From assembly GCA_947489315.1 (NCBI GenBank), contig CANLCX010000001.1:1304775-1368774 (forward strand): DNA of 64,000 nt. Direction: 5' to 3'. Of this stretch, positions 1 to 10,200 are shown in pieces. A model generated the notes under the pieces. The model searched no databases and had not been told where the DNA came from. It saw only the letters and a list, made by a program, of their open reading frames with translations. The stretch's first letter is position 1, and the number at the start of each line of letters is the position of its first letter. Position numbers and translations under genes: made by a program. This DNA comes from an uncultured Sphingomonadaceae bacterium (GTDB lineage Bacteria > Pseudomonadota > Alphaproteobacteria > Sphingomonadales > Sphingomonadaceae).

Positions 1-3000
1 TTCGCAACATCGACCGCTTATTACTGATAAACGCATCATCAATCGCCTGCATCGCAGGATTAGTCGCACCGGCTCAAGCGCAAACAGCCTTAACTGTCGC
101 AGAGGATTCCGCGCAATCCCGACCTGTAATGGTCGAGAATGCTCCTAACATTGTCATTCGCGATGATCTCACTTTGGACGACCCGCCCCCGGTTGGTATA
201 TTTGATAATATTGTTGATGTAACTGGCGTAGGGCAAATGACTGTACGCGGTGATCAAACTTCTTTCGGACTAGGTCTTTGCACAGGTACTTTAATCAATC
301 CCCGCACCGTCATATTCGCAGCTCACTGCGTAAATAGCCGGGAAGCCGATGATTATGGCTTCGCCTCAGGTGGCACAGCGATCGCCTTTGGTTTTAGCGC
401 TGACAATCGTCCTGCTGTGCGCCGTTGGGTTGGACTTGATGACGGTGTCGCAAATCAGACAGACGTGGATTTCAATATCTATAACGTTGAACAGGTCTGG
501 TATGATGAACGCTCCATTCCAACCGGCTTTCTCGAGGCAGATGTTGCTCTCGCGACGCTCGATACCCATGCTGATGGCGTCCCGACTTGGACCCTCTTGT
601 TCTCGCCGCTAAGAGAAGAAACCCACGGTGTGATCAACGGTTACGGGGCAAGGGGGTTAGGCCCTGATGGATCCAATCTCGGCATCGATTTTCGACGGCG
701 TATTGCAGAAAATATGATTTCATCCGCTAGTTCTCTTGACGACAGGAATAACTTCCTCTTTGGCCCTGGCGATCCGAATTTGCCACAAACGCTGTACAAC
801 ACGGATTTTGATAGTCCCGAAGGTCAAGCAGCTTTTGACTCAGAAAATGGCCGGTTCGATTTCGATCTCTACGATGGCGCTGCGTTACCACGTGAAGGAA
901 CAACCGCGGGCGGCGATTCCGGCAGCGCATTGGTTGCGGATGAGCTGTTCGATACACCGGTAATTACGTCGGTGCTTTCTGGCGGTTCGCGGTTTTTCGG
1001 TTCTGAGGAGGATCCTGATCCAGCGCTTACATTCCAGCCATTTTCATCTTATGGAACGCAAAGCTTTTACCAACCGCTTTACCTGTTCTGGGATCAGATC
1101 GTTGCGAATAACAGCTACGTTTATGCTTCCAGTCGTCCGGGGACACGCAACTGGATGAACCCGCGTCACTGGGTGCAGGATATGGACCCGAACTATGGTA
1201 TTAGTGTTGATGGTGAACTCGTTAACGCACTCCCGGGTTTTGAAGCGCAAGGTGTCACGGGCGACACTCCCAAATTTGGCAATGTCTGCTTTCTCGATGA
1301 CTGTCTCGATCTCTCAACCTTAAGTGTCGATTTTGATGAAGGCACACCTAATAGTGTCTTTATCGAAGGTGGTCCGGGTAGCCGCAATTTCGTTCCGAAC
1401 AATATAGTCGCTGATCCATCAGCCGACGTTCGGGCGCGCTATTATGAAGTGACACTGGCCGCAAACGGAGCGACAAGACTGCGCGACGACGTGACCATCG
1501 ACCGCCTGAATATAGAAGGTGCAGCCCGGCTCGATATTCGCAGGCGAGGGAACCTTAAAGTTTGGGGCGATTATACGCAGACTGGTGGTTGGCTTGATCT
1601 GAGAGGTACTCTGACAACTGGTGAAGCATTCCTTGGTGTAGGACTGTTAACAGGTGATGGTTTGTTCGATCCGACATTCTTGACGTCTGTCAACGGTTCA
1701 ATAGCACCCGGGCGTAACTTTGGAGACAGGGGCACGCTGACAATTGCAGGTGATGTCATATTAGCTTCTGGTACGTTGGCTATTTTTGATGTCAGCCGGC
1801 GTGGCAATGACAAACTAGCGGTAATTGGCGATGCCGACAACTCTGGTGTTATTTCGCTGGGTGGTACCGCGGCTGTGGTAAACGCCTTTGGGCGTCTTAG
1901 CGCGCGCTTCGGTCAGACGTTTGAGATTATTACGGCCGAAGGTGGCGTCGAAAATGCTTTTGACGATGTTGTTGGACGGATTGGTGTTCTTTATCCGGAA
2001 CTGATTTACGGTCCGAATAACGTTACCGCGAGGATGCGGGCTCTCCGTTTCTCTGATTTCTTCAATAGCGGCGGTGTCACCAACCCATTTGCTCTGGCAT
2101 TTGGCCGTGCACTAGATGGTGCTCGAGGCAACTCTTACTCTGATTTGAGTAATGTCTTTGGGTTGATTGATGTCATGGAAGTGGGCCAGTTAAGCGCTAC
2201 CTTCCAAAGCCTGTCTGCAACGCAAGCAGGCCGTACGACGACGCTCGATCAACAACAAAGTTCTGTTATGCGCAGTCTGGTGTCCGATCGGCTATCACTA
2301 CTGGGTGCCAAAGAAGGTGTGAAAGGCAAGATCAGAATTATCGGTGCTCCGGGGGTTCTCAATAATCGCCAGCTGACCAACAGTTCGGCCTCACAGATCA
2401 GCTTTGCTGGAAATTACCAGTCTTCAAACTGGAATGCCGTACAACTGCCTGAGAATATGAGCGGTTTCATGTCGGCTGGATATAACCAGTCCACATTGGC
2501 CTTCGGTGGCAATGGCGCGCAAGACCGACAAGGAAGCTGGCATATAGCGATGGGGCTGGAATTTGGTCTCAATGATCGCACAACTCTTGGTACAGCCTTT
2601 GGCTATGCCGATGGTGCCCAGCAAGTCAGCGGAAGTCTAGCGAATGTTGAGACTAACCAGGCATCGGTTTATGGTAATTATCGTCTTGGTGGTAATTTCT
2701 ATATCGGCGGACAAGCATCAATGTCTCATTCTCGGATCGGTAGTGACAGCAGAATAACTGGCGGCACTTCGCTCAGTAATCTGAATACCAATTCTTTGGC
2801 TTTCGCGAGTGAGATTGAGGCCGGTTACAATATAGATATGGATGGTTTACTGCTGACGCCACGCGCCAGTATTGGTTATTCATCCTATAGTGTTGATGGC
2901 TTCCGTGATAATGCAGGTAGTCTGGCGATGGCGGTGGATGAGATAAACCGGTCTGGCCTGGAAGCAAAAGTAGGTTTGAAAATATCCGGCAGTACAAAAA

Positions 3001-3281
3001 TGGGCTATGCCTCGGGATGGTCTTTCCAGCCTGAAATGAAGCTGGATTATGTGAACCGGATTTCTGGGAATGACACAAATTTCCGTTTGCGGTTCCTAGA
3101 TGCTGAGAACCTGCCGTTTGCATTGCCTATTGGATTGCAAGATGCGTCTTATGGCGAGGTTAAGGGCGGATTTACCTTGATCAATGGGCCGCTTAGCTTT
3201 GGTGCAGCAGTGGAAAGCCGGATAGGTCAGCAAATCTATCGTGACGATCGAGCAGTTGTGAATATGGCAATTCGTTTCTGA
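1..3281 (+). CDS. S1-family (trypsin-like) serine protease autotransporter, 5' end truncated by window edge
   Basis: Frame is open to the window edge: a signal-peptide-like ...INASSIACIAGLVAPAQAQT precedes the ORF-track Met at 129. Triad-like motifs AAHC, ADVALA and GGDSGS; passenger-like repeats; C-terminal barrel ending in ...VVNMAIRF. Confidence 0.85.
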   Translation, partial: RNIDRLLLINASSIACIAGLVAPAQAQTALTVAEDSAQSRPVMVENAPNIVIRDDLTLDDPPPVGIFDNIVDVTGVGQMTVRGDQTSFGLGLCTGTLINPRTVIFAAHCVNSREADDYGFASGGTAIAFGFSADNRPAVRRWVGLDDGVANQTDVDFNIYNVEQVWYDERSIPTGFLEADVALATLDTHADGVPTWTLLFSPLREETHGVINGYGARGLGPDGSNLGIDFRRRIAENMISSASSLDDRNNFLFGPGDPNLPQTLYNTDFDSPEGQAAFDSENGRFDFDLYDGAALPREGTTAGGDSGSALVADELFDTPVITSVLSGGSRFFGSEEDPDPALTFQPFSSYGTQSFYQPLYLFWDQIVANNSYVYASSRPGTRNWMNPRHWVQDMDPNYGISVDGELVNALPGFEAQGVTGDTPKFGNVCFLDDCLDLSTLSVDFDEGTPNSVFIEGGPGSRNFVPNNIVADPSADVRARYYEVTLAANGATRLRDDVTIDRLNIEGAARLDIRRRGNLKVWGDYTQTGGWLDLRGTLTTGEAFLGVGLLTGDGLFDPTFLTSVNGSIAPGRNFGDRGTLTIAGDVILASGTLAIFDVSRRGNDKLAVIGDADNSGVISLGGTAAVVNAFGRLSARFGQTFEIITAEGGVENAFDDVVGRIGVLYPELIYGPNNVTARMRALRFSDFFNSGGVTNPFALAFGRALDGARGNSYSDLSNVFGLIDVMEVGQLSATFQSLSATQAGRTTTLDQQQSSVMRSLVSDRLSLLGAKEGVKGKIRIIGAPGVLNNRQLTNSSASQISFAGNYQSSNWNAVQLPENMSGFMSAGYNQSTLAFGGNGAQDRQGSWHIAMGLEFGLNDRTTLGTAFGYADGAQQVSGSLANVETNQASVYGNYRLGGNFYIGGQASMSHSRIGSDSRITGGTSLSNLNTNSLAFASEIEAGYNIDMDGLLLTPRASIGYSSYSVDGFRDNAGSLAMAVDEINRSGLEAKVGLKISGSTKMGYASGWSFQPEMKLDYVNRISGNDTNFRLRFLDAENLPFALPIGLQDASYGEVKGGFTLINGPLSFGAAVESRIGQQIYRDDRAVVNMAIRF

Positions 3282-3308
3282 ATATAGACATTCTCTAGAT
3301 TAGAGTTG

Positions 3309-3341
3309 AAAAGGGGGAGCAGATATCTGCTCCCCCTTTTT
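3309..3341. terminator. Rho-independent terminator (symmetric)
   Basis: Perfect palindrome aaaagggggagcagat/atctgctccccctttt followed by T. Confidence 0.85.
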
Positions 3342-3365
3342 ATCAGGATGCATAGGGCAGTCATA

Positions 3366-3394
3366 TTGACCTTTTGAATGGAATGAAATAATAT
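3366..3394 (+). promoter_or_regulatory. Putative sigma70-type promoter of the bkd operon
   Basis: TTGACC-N17-TAATAT upstream of the ATG at 3453. Confidence 0.45.
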
Positions 3395-3452
3395 AACAAC
3401 CAATTGAAATAAATATTGCGCTGCAATAGTGTGGCGAAGCAGGAGATTTTGG

Positions 3453-4727
3453 ATGGCTGACGAAAATAGCAAAACCAACTTGCCGCCGTTGTCCCTGCAT
3501 ATACCTGAACCAAAATATCGTCCGGGCGATCCGGTTGACTATAGTGATGTCGACATTCCCAAGGCAGGCGACCTATCGCGCCCCGATGTTAACAGCGATC
3601 CAGCGACTATGCGCGACATGGTCTATGACATGGTCCGCGTGTTGGATGATGATTATACGGCTGTCGGGCCTTGGGACCCGAAACTGTCTGATGATACGCT
3701 GCTAAAAATGCTCAAGACCATGGCTCAGGTTCGCGCCTTTGACGACCGGCTTCACCGGATGCAGCGGCAAGGTAAGACCAGCTTCTATATGAAATGTACC
3801 GGCGAAGAGGCGACCTCTGTCGCCGCGACTATGGCCCTGCATAGTGACGACATGTGTTTTCCCAGCTATCGCCAGCAGGGTATATTGTTCGTCCGAGGCT
3901 ATCCTATGGTTGATATGATCAATCAGATATTCTCAAATCGCGAGGACAAGTTGAAAGGGCGTCAATTGCCCATCATGTACTGTTCGCGGGAACTTGGCTT
4001 TTTTTCTATCTCTGGAAATTTGGCCACCCAATATCCTCAAGCTGTCGGCTGGGCGATGGCCAGCGCAGCCAAAGGCGACACGCGTATCGCCGCTACATGG
4101 TGCGGCGAGGGATCCACTGCTGAAGGCGATTTCCACAGCGCGATGACTTTTGCGACTGTTTATAACGCGCCCATCATCATGAATGTCGTTAATAACCAAT
4201 GGGCTATCTCTTCATTTTCTGGCTTTGCAGGTGCTGAAAGGACAACTTTCGCAGCACGGGCCGCAGGTTATGGAATTGCAGGCTTAAGAGTGGATGGCAA
4301 TGATCCACTCGCTGTTTATTCTGCTACGCAGTGGGCTGCAGAGCGCGCGAGAACCAACAATGGCCCGACACTGATTGAACATTTTACCTATCGTGCGGAA
4401 GCGCACAGCACTTCTGATGATCCTGGTGCCTATCGCAGCGCGCAAGAACGAGAAGAATGGCCGTTGGGCGATCCGATCACGCGACTGAAACGCCATCTGA
4501 TCCATCGAGGTGTTTGGAGTAAGGACCAGCATGAGGCGCTCGACAAAGAATGCATCGAAGCGGTGAAGGTAGCAACCAAGGAAGCCGAGAAAAACGGTAT
4601 TTTGGGGCACGGTCTACACCAGCCTTTCGAAACCATGTTCCAGGATGTCTTTGAGGAAATGCCTTGGCACCTGAAAGAGCAGAGCGATCAAGCGAATAGA
4701 GAACGGGAAATCAAATGGCCGTCATGA
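3453..4727 (+). CDS. bkdA1: Branched-chain 2-oxoacid dehydrogenase E1 alpha subunit
   Basis: TPP-dependent E1 alpha features (GEGSTAEGDFHSAMTFA, EHFTYRAEAHSTSDDPGAYR); start MADENSK at 3453; followed by E1 beta and E2. Confidence 0.9.
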   Translation: MADENSKTNLPPLSLHIPEPKYRPGDPVDYSDVDIPKAGDLSRPDVNSDPATMRDMVYDMVRVLDDDYTAVGPWDPKLSDDTLLKMLKTMAQVRAFDDRLHRMQRQGKTSFYMKCTGEEATSVAATMALHSDDMCFPSYRQQGILFVRGYPMVDMINQIFSNREDKLKGRQLPIMYCSRELGFFSISGNLATQYPQAVGWAMASAAKGDTRIAATWCGEGSTAEGDFHSAMTFATVYNAPIIMNVVNNQWAISSFSGFAGAERTTFAARAAGYGIAGLRVDGNDPLAVYSATQWAAERARTNNGPTLIEHFTYRAEAHSTSDDPGAYRSAQEREEWPLGDPITRLKRHLIHRGVWSKDQHEALDKECIEAVKVATKEAEKNGILGHGLHQPFETMFQDVFEEMPWHLKEQSDQANREREIKWPS

Positions 4728-5737
4728 ACATGATAGAAGCCATCAACAGTGGCCTCGACAATATGATGGCGCGTGATGATGATGTCGTCGTCTTGGGTGA
4801 AGATGTCGGCTATTTCGGCGGCGTGTTCCGGGCGACTGCTGGACTTCAGGAAAAGCATGGCAAAACGCGTTGCTTTGACACGCCGATTAGTGAGTGCGGG
4901 ATTATTGGTGTGGCGGTCGGTATGGCGGCTTATGGTATGCGGCCTGTGCCGGAGATCCAGTTTGCCGATTATATCTATCCGGGTCTTGATCAGTTGGTAT
5001 CGGAAGCGGCGCGTTTGCGCTATCGGTCGGCTGCAGAATTTACCAGTGCGATCACTGTGCGTTCGCCCTTTGGCGGTGGTATCTTTGGCGGGCAGACGCA
5101 TAGTCAGTCGCCTGAAAGTATGTTTACGCATGTCTGTGGTTTGAAAACCGTGATTCCATCGACACCTTATGATGCCAAAGGACTACTGATCTCAGCGATT
5201 GAAGATAATGATCCGGTGATGTTCTTTGAACCCAAGCGGATATATAATGGGCCGTTCAGCGGTTACTATGACAAGCCGGTTGAGCCGTGGTCGAAGTTTG
5301 AAGCTTCCGAGGTTCCTGAGAACTATTATAAGATACCGCTAGGTAAGGCGAATATTGTTCGTGCTGGCGAAGCGGTGACTATTTTGACCTACGGCACAAT
5401 GGTGCATGTCGCCAAAGCGGTGGTGGAAGAACATGGCGTGGATGCCGAAGTGATTGATTTGCGTACGCTCGTACCCCTGGATATTGAAACGATCGAAGAG
5501 TCGGTGAAGAAGACCGGGCGCTGCTTGATCATTCATGAGGCGACGCGGACAAGCGGTTTTGGTGCCGAGCTATCGGCTTTGGTTCAAGAGCGGTGCTTCT
5601 ACCATCTGGAAGCACCTATCGAACGCGTCACTGGTTTTGATACGCCTTACCCCCATTCGCTGGAATGGGCTTACTTCCCGGGACCGATTCGGATTGGTGA
5701 GGCTTTGGATAAGATAGTCGGGGAGCTGACATCATGA
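4715..5737 (+). CDS. bkdA2: Branched-chain 2-oxoacid dehydrogenase E1 beta subunit
   Basis: E1 beta transketolase-like features (GEDVGYFGGVFRATAGLQEKHG, FADYIYPGLDQLVSEAARLRYRS); overlaps the E1 alpha end. Confidence 0.92.
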   Translation: MAVMNMIEAINSGLDNMMARDDDVVVLGEDVGYFGGVFRATAGLQEKHGKTRCFDTPISECGIIGVAVGMAAYGMRPVPEIQFADYIYPGLDQLVSEAARLRYRSAAEFTSAITVRSPFGGGIFGGQTHSQSPESMFTHVCGLKTVIPSTPYDAKGLLISAIEDNDPVMFFEPKRIYNGPFSGYYDKPVEPWSKFEASEVPENYYKIPLGKANIVRAGEAVTILTYGTMVHVAKAVVEEHGVDAEVIDLRTLVPLDIETIEESVKKTGRCLIIHEATRTSGFGAELSALVQERCFYHLEAPIERVTGFDTPYPHSLEWAYFPGPIRIGEALDKIVGELTS

Positions 5738-7044
5738 GCATTTATACTTTCAACCTGCCAGACATTGGCGAAGGCATTGCCGAAGCAGAGATTGTCAAAT
5801 GGCATGTGAAGGTTGGTGATCGGGTCGAGGAAGATGATCAGATTGCCGATATGATGACCGACAAAGCAACCGTCGAAATGGAAGCGCCAGTGACCGGAAC
5901 AGTGGTTGCTGTTGCGGGTGAGGAGGGTGACATTATCGCCATTGGATCGATGCTAGTTCAGATAGAGTCTGAAGGTGACCAAAGCGCCGTGGAAAGCGAA
6001 AAGTCAGAAGCTGGTACAGCCCTTGTTGAGAGCGAAAATGACGTCGTGAAGTCGGGTCAAGGCTCTGATATAAAAGAAAATAATGTGACATCCTCTATCC
6101 CTCCTGTTCCGCCATCGAAAACGCCCGAAGTTCACGTTGACGCCTCCAAAAGTGACGTCATGGCAGCAGATAATGCACCATCGACAAAGGTTCTCGCAAC
6201 CCCCGCAGTGCGCAAGCGCGCGGCTGATTTGGGTGTCGATCTGAGCCTCGTAAAGGCGCAGGGCGAGCATATCCGGCACAGCGATCTTGATGCCTATTTG
6301 AGCTATGGCAGCGGGCAGGGCTATCGGCCCTCGGGTGCGTCTCACAAGCGTGATGACGAGACCATCAAGGTCATTGGTATGCGCCGCAAGATTGCTCAGA
6401 ACATGGCAGAATCGAAACGCCATATTCCGCATTTTTCCTATGTCGATGAAATTGATATGACCGCGGTGGAAGACATGCGCGCGGACCTGAATGCCAATCG
6501 CGGCGACCGGCCAAAGATCACCATGTTGCCATTGATGATCGTGGCCATCTGCAAAGCGCTGCCGCAATATCCGATGCTCAACGCCACCTATGACGACGAA
6601 GCAGGGCTCGTAACGCGTCATGGTGCTGTGCACCTGGGCATGGCAACCCAGACCGATCAGGGGCTCATGGTGCCGGTTATACGGGACGCACAGGACAAGA
6701 ATATATGGCAATTGGCCGCAGATATTGGCCGTTTATCGGCCGCTGCGCGCGATGGCAGGGCAAAACCGGAGGAATTGTCGGGATCTACGCTGACTTTGAC
6801 GTCTCTGGGGCCTTTGGGCGGCATAGCGACCACACCCGTGATTCAACGCCCGCAGGTTGCGATTATCGGCCCTAACAAGATCGTCGAACGCCCCATGATC
6901 ATTGACGGCGAGATTCAGGCGCGCAAGCTCATGAATCTGTCGATCTCGTGTGATCACAGGGTCGTGGACGGCTATGATGCCGCCAGTTATGTGCAAGCGC
7001 TCAAGCATTTGCTCGAGACACCTGTTTTATTGTTCACTGATTGA
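5734..7044 (+). CDS. bkdB: Dihydrolipoamide acyltransferase E2 of the branched-chain 2-oxoacid dehydrogenase
   Basis: One lipoyl domain (MMTDKATVEMEAP), a peripheral-subunit-binding-like domain, catalytic SCDHRVVDG; ATGA overlap with E1 beta. Confidence 0.92.
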   Translation: MSIYTFNLPDIGEGIAEAEIVKWHVKVGDRVEEDDQIADMMTDKATVEMEAPVTGTVVAVAGEEGDIIAIGSMLVQIESEGDQSAVESEKSEAGTALVESENDVVKSGQGSDIKENNVTSSIPPVPPSKTPEVHVDASKSDVMAADNAPSTKVLATPAVRKRAADLGVDLSLVKAQGEHIRHSDLDAYLSYGSGQGYRPSGASHKRDDETIKVIGMRRKIAQNMAESKRHIPHFSYVDEIDMTAVEDMRADLNANRGDRPKITMLPLMIVAICKALPQYPMLNATYDDEAGLVTRHGAVHLGMATQTDQGLMVPVIRDAQDKNIWQLAADIGRLSAAARDGRAKPEELSGSTLTLTSLGPLGGIATTPVIQRPQVAIIGPNKIVERPMIIDGEIQARKLMNLSISCDHRVVDGYDAASYVQALKHLLETPVLLFTD

Positions 7045-7117
7045 CCATTGCGGTTTCCGGCGCTCCCCAAAAGCGCTGGTTTTGCGATAATCGTATAGCG
7101 ACAAGACACAGAGCAAC

Positions 7118-7142
7118 GTGCTCCGCATCAAGTGCGGGGCAC
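7118..7142. repeat. REP-like palindrome / stem-loop
   Basis: gtgctccgca-tcaag-tgcggggcac, 10 bp stem with one wobble, between convergent genes. Confidence 0.4.
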
Positions 7143-7207
7143 AAACCTATGTAACTCTATAAGATCCGCCGACTAAAAGGCAGCGAATTTGCGACACAGC
7201 TAACGCT

Positions 7208-10200
7208 CTAGAACCCCAAATTCCCGAGTGTTTGCTGGTCAAATTTCAGCCGGAAGGTGATGAAGGGCCCATCTCTGGTATAGCGGCTTTCTTCAAAGTC
7301 GCGGTCTTCAAAACCCACCACATTATAGCCGAGCGAGATATAGCCGTTTTTAAACGGCGTGATCCCGATACTCGGTCCCCCGCTATAGGCAATTGTATCA
7401 AAATCAGTGCCTATGCGCGCAGTCGCCTGTCCGCCGATGTCAATGGTGTCGGAAAGGTCGAACTTGACGTCCGCTCCGATCACATTGCTCCAGCCTTTGA
7501 CATCATCTTCACCAAATTTATCGAAAACATAGCGGCTTCCCCAAAAGAAGCTATATTCTCCGGCCTCGGTGAAAATGCCGTCATCCGCGTCAATCGGCGT
7601 ATAATTGACGCTTAAACTATTGATAATTCTACGAGAAGTGACGTCCCCATTGACGAGCAAAGGTGCGCCGCCAATCGGTCCGGACGTGCCAGCCGTTGCA
7701 TTGCGGACTTTGTCCTCGCGGAATTCCAGTTTCTCGAGCCAGGACCACTGGCTGTCTGCCGGACGATGTGCCCAGCTGGCTTCGGCCTCGATCACCTGCG
7801 TGCTCGTGCCCGTTTCATCTTCCGCATGGAAAATACTGCCGAGCGCGCCCACAGAGCTGCCTTCGCCGATTTGTTTCAAAACGGCAGAGGTGAAACCATA
7901 GCGTTCACTAATATCACCATCGCGATATTCTGCGCGGGATACCCAGCTCCAGTCATCATCGCGATAGGTCGCCCCGGCGGTGACCGCGACGAAATCTTCC
8001 GTCAAAGAGCCATCATTGCCGAGGAAACCACCCGATGCGACAGGCTGTTCGTCATTAATCACATCGCTGCGGTCAAAACCCCCCAAGGTTTCGTTGCCAT
8101 CGAGTGAGAAATCAATCGTCCACTTGTCATTGAGCGGAATGCTTTGCGTCAGTCCATAGGCGGCAAAGGTGCGCGGACCAAATTCGGTAATTTCCTGCTG
8201 ATTGGCGCTAACCACGGCGCGAGCACCATCCCACGGAGCCACATCAACACCAATGCGTGCGGTGCGCGCATCGATATTTTCACCATCGGCTATTTCATAT
8301 GTACCAACCAATTTGATGTCGTTGGTGATGGCATAGCGCGCGGTAAAGCTGTGACGGGCGGGGAAGTCGATGCTTTCATCCTGTCCGCCGAGCGCGAATT
8401 CGGTCTGCGCATCCAGCTCCAACTTGCCGTCGAATAATTTCTGAGTCGCGCCAAGACGCGCCAATGTAGAGCGATTGACCGTGCCATCCGACAATCTATC
8501 TTCGGCATGGACAACGCCAGCACGCAGGGCCGTATCATTGTTGCGATATTCGACTTCCGCCGTGCCAGACCGCCGACGCGCATTGGTAGTCAGGAAATTC
8601 TCCTGATAACCGCTGGCTGAGAGCGATAGCTTGTCACTGAGGCGTACACGCGCGTCGATGCCAAATTTGCGTGTGCCGCTTTCCGAAGCATTGAGCTGAC
8701 CCAGGCCAAAACCGGCAGATTGCTTGCGAACATAAGCGAGCACGTCAAATTTGGAGCCATGATGTTCTGCTTCGATCAGCCACGCGACAGCGCTATCCGA
8801 GCCTTCCGGCTCGCCGCTCAATGTGCTGGCGGCTTTCGCTTCGCTATCGCTCGAAGCGACTTCTGCGCGAAATTCTGTTTTCAGATTGGGACGATAGCGG
8901 ACATCAACGCCCACCAAATCGCTTTTCACGCTTTCGTCTTCGTCATGAATGGCCGTCGCACCGATTTTGAACTTCTGATCCTTCGACTGATATGTCAAAC
9001 GGCCACCAGCGTTGATATCCCGGCCGCCAACACCCAAAACTTCATATTCAGCGATGATGAATTGCGGATCGAGACCGCTGCTGCGGCTCAAAATAGGCTC
9101 GCGGAAACGCAAGGTACCGGCGAGATAGTCGATATCATAATCGATATGACGGGTTAGCTCTTTGCGCTCGACGATCCGGTCAGAACGCAGGCGATCGCGG
9201 GTTTCCAGCGTGATACGCTCGCTATTCGCGATAATATCCCGAGTGGCCAGCGCATAAGGACCGGAAAGGCCGTTGCCCTGAATTTCTTCACGGCGGAAAC
9301 GGTTGGCTGCATCCGCGCCAAAGGCGAGGGCGCTAACCTGATCGTTGCGATATTCCGCTTTCACACCGTTAAAGGCGCGCTGATAGCGAGCCAGTTCAGG
9401 CTCATTGATACCGGTCTCATAGTCACCAAATAACGCATAAAACTGCGGACGTTCAAGCTTTAGGTACAGGCGGCGGACCGAAGCGGCATCGTAACGTTGC
9501 TCGGAACGATCGGCATAAACCGTGTAGTAGCGGCGCGGATCGATAACGCCGGCAAAGCGGGTTTCATCTTCTTTCTTGTCCGTGTCATAAGCCAGTGTCA
9601 TCAGCCATTTGCCGGTGACACGGCCTTTGGCGTAAAGCGCAACACGGCCATCGACATTAATATTATCATCATCATCGACAAGGTCTTCAAGACGCTCGTC
9701 CAATGTGTTGAAACCCACGGTTCCTGCGGCAAAGCCAACAACAGTCCACGGACGATTGCCGGGATCAAGCCATGTTTCTATGCGTTGTTCGCGGGACACT
9801 TCACCGTCCTGGAACGGGAAGGTGACGCTGACTGAGCCGGAAGCCGTTGTTGGAGCGAGTTCGATGTAAGCAATGCCCTCGTCGCCCTCTACGCGCCACA
9901 CAGGGGCACCGCGTTCTAGGCCGGAAAGCTGGTTCGCCTGTTGTGCATCCACCTCAATGGCGGGCGCATAAGGGGCAGGGACGCTGAAATCGCCAACAAG
10001 GCCGTGATGCGCAGGCTTACCGTCGCGATCGGTCAGGCGTACGGCGATAATGGGTCGTGTAACGCCATCGGCGATTAATACCGATCTGTCTTTTAGCAGC
10101 TCTGCATTGAGCGGACTGGCCGAATAATGCACGTCGCGGCTCAGTTCCTGCACCAATCTGCCGTTTTTATCGACAACCCGGGCGGTCAGCTTGTTCGAAC

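Noticed and set aside
6004-6711. 235 aa minus-strand ORF opposite the E2 gene
   Set aside because: Antisense to the well-supported bkd E2; no domain evidence.
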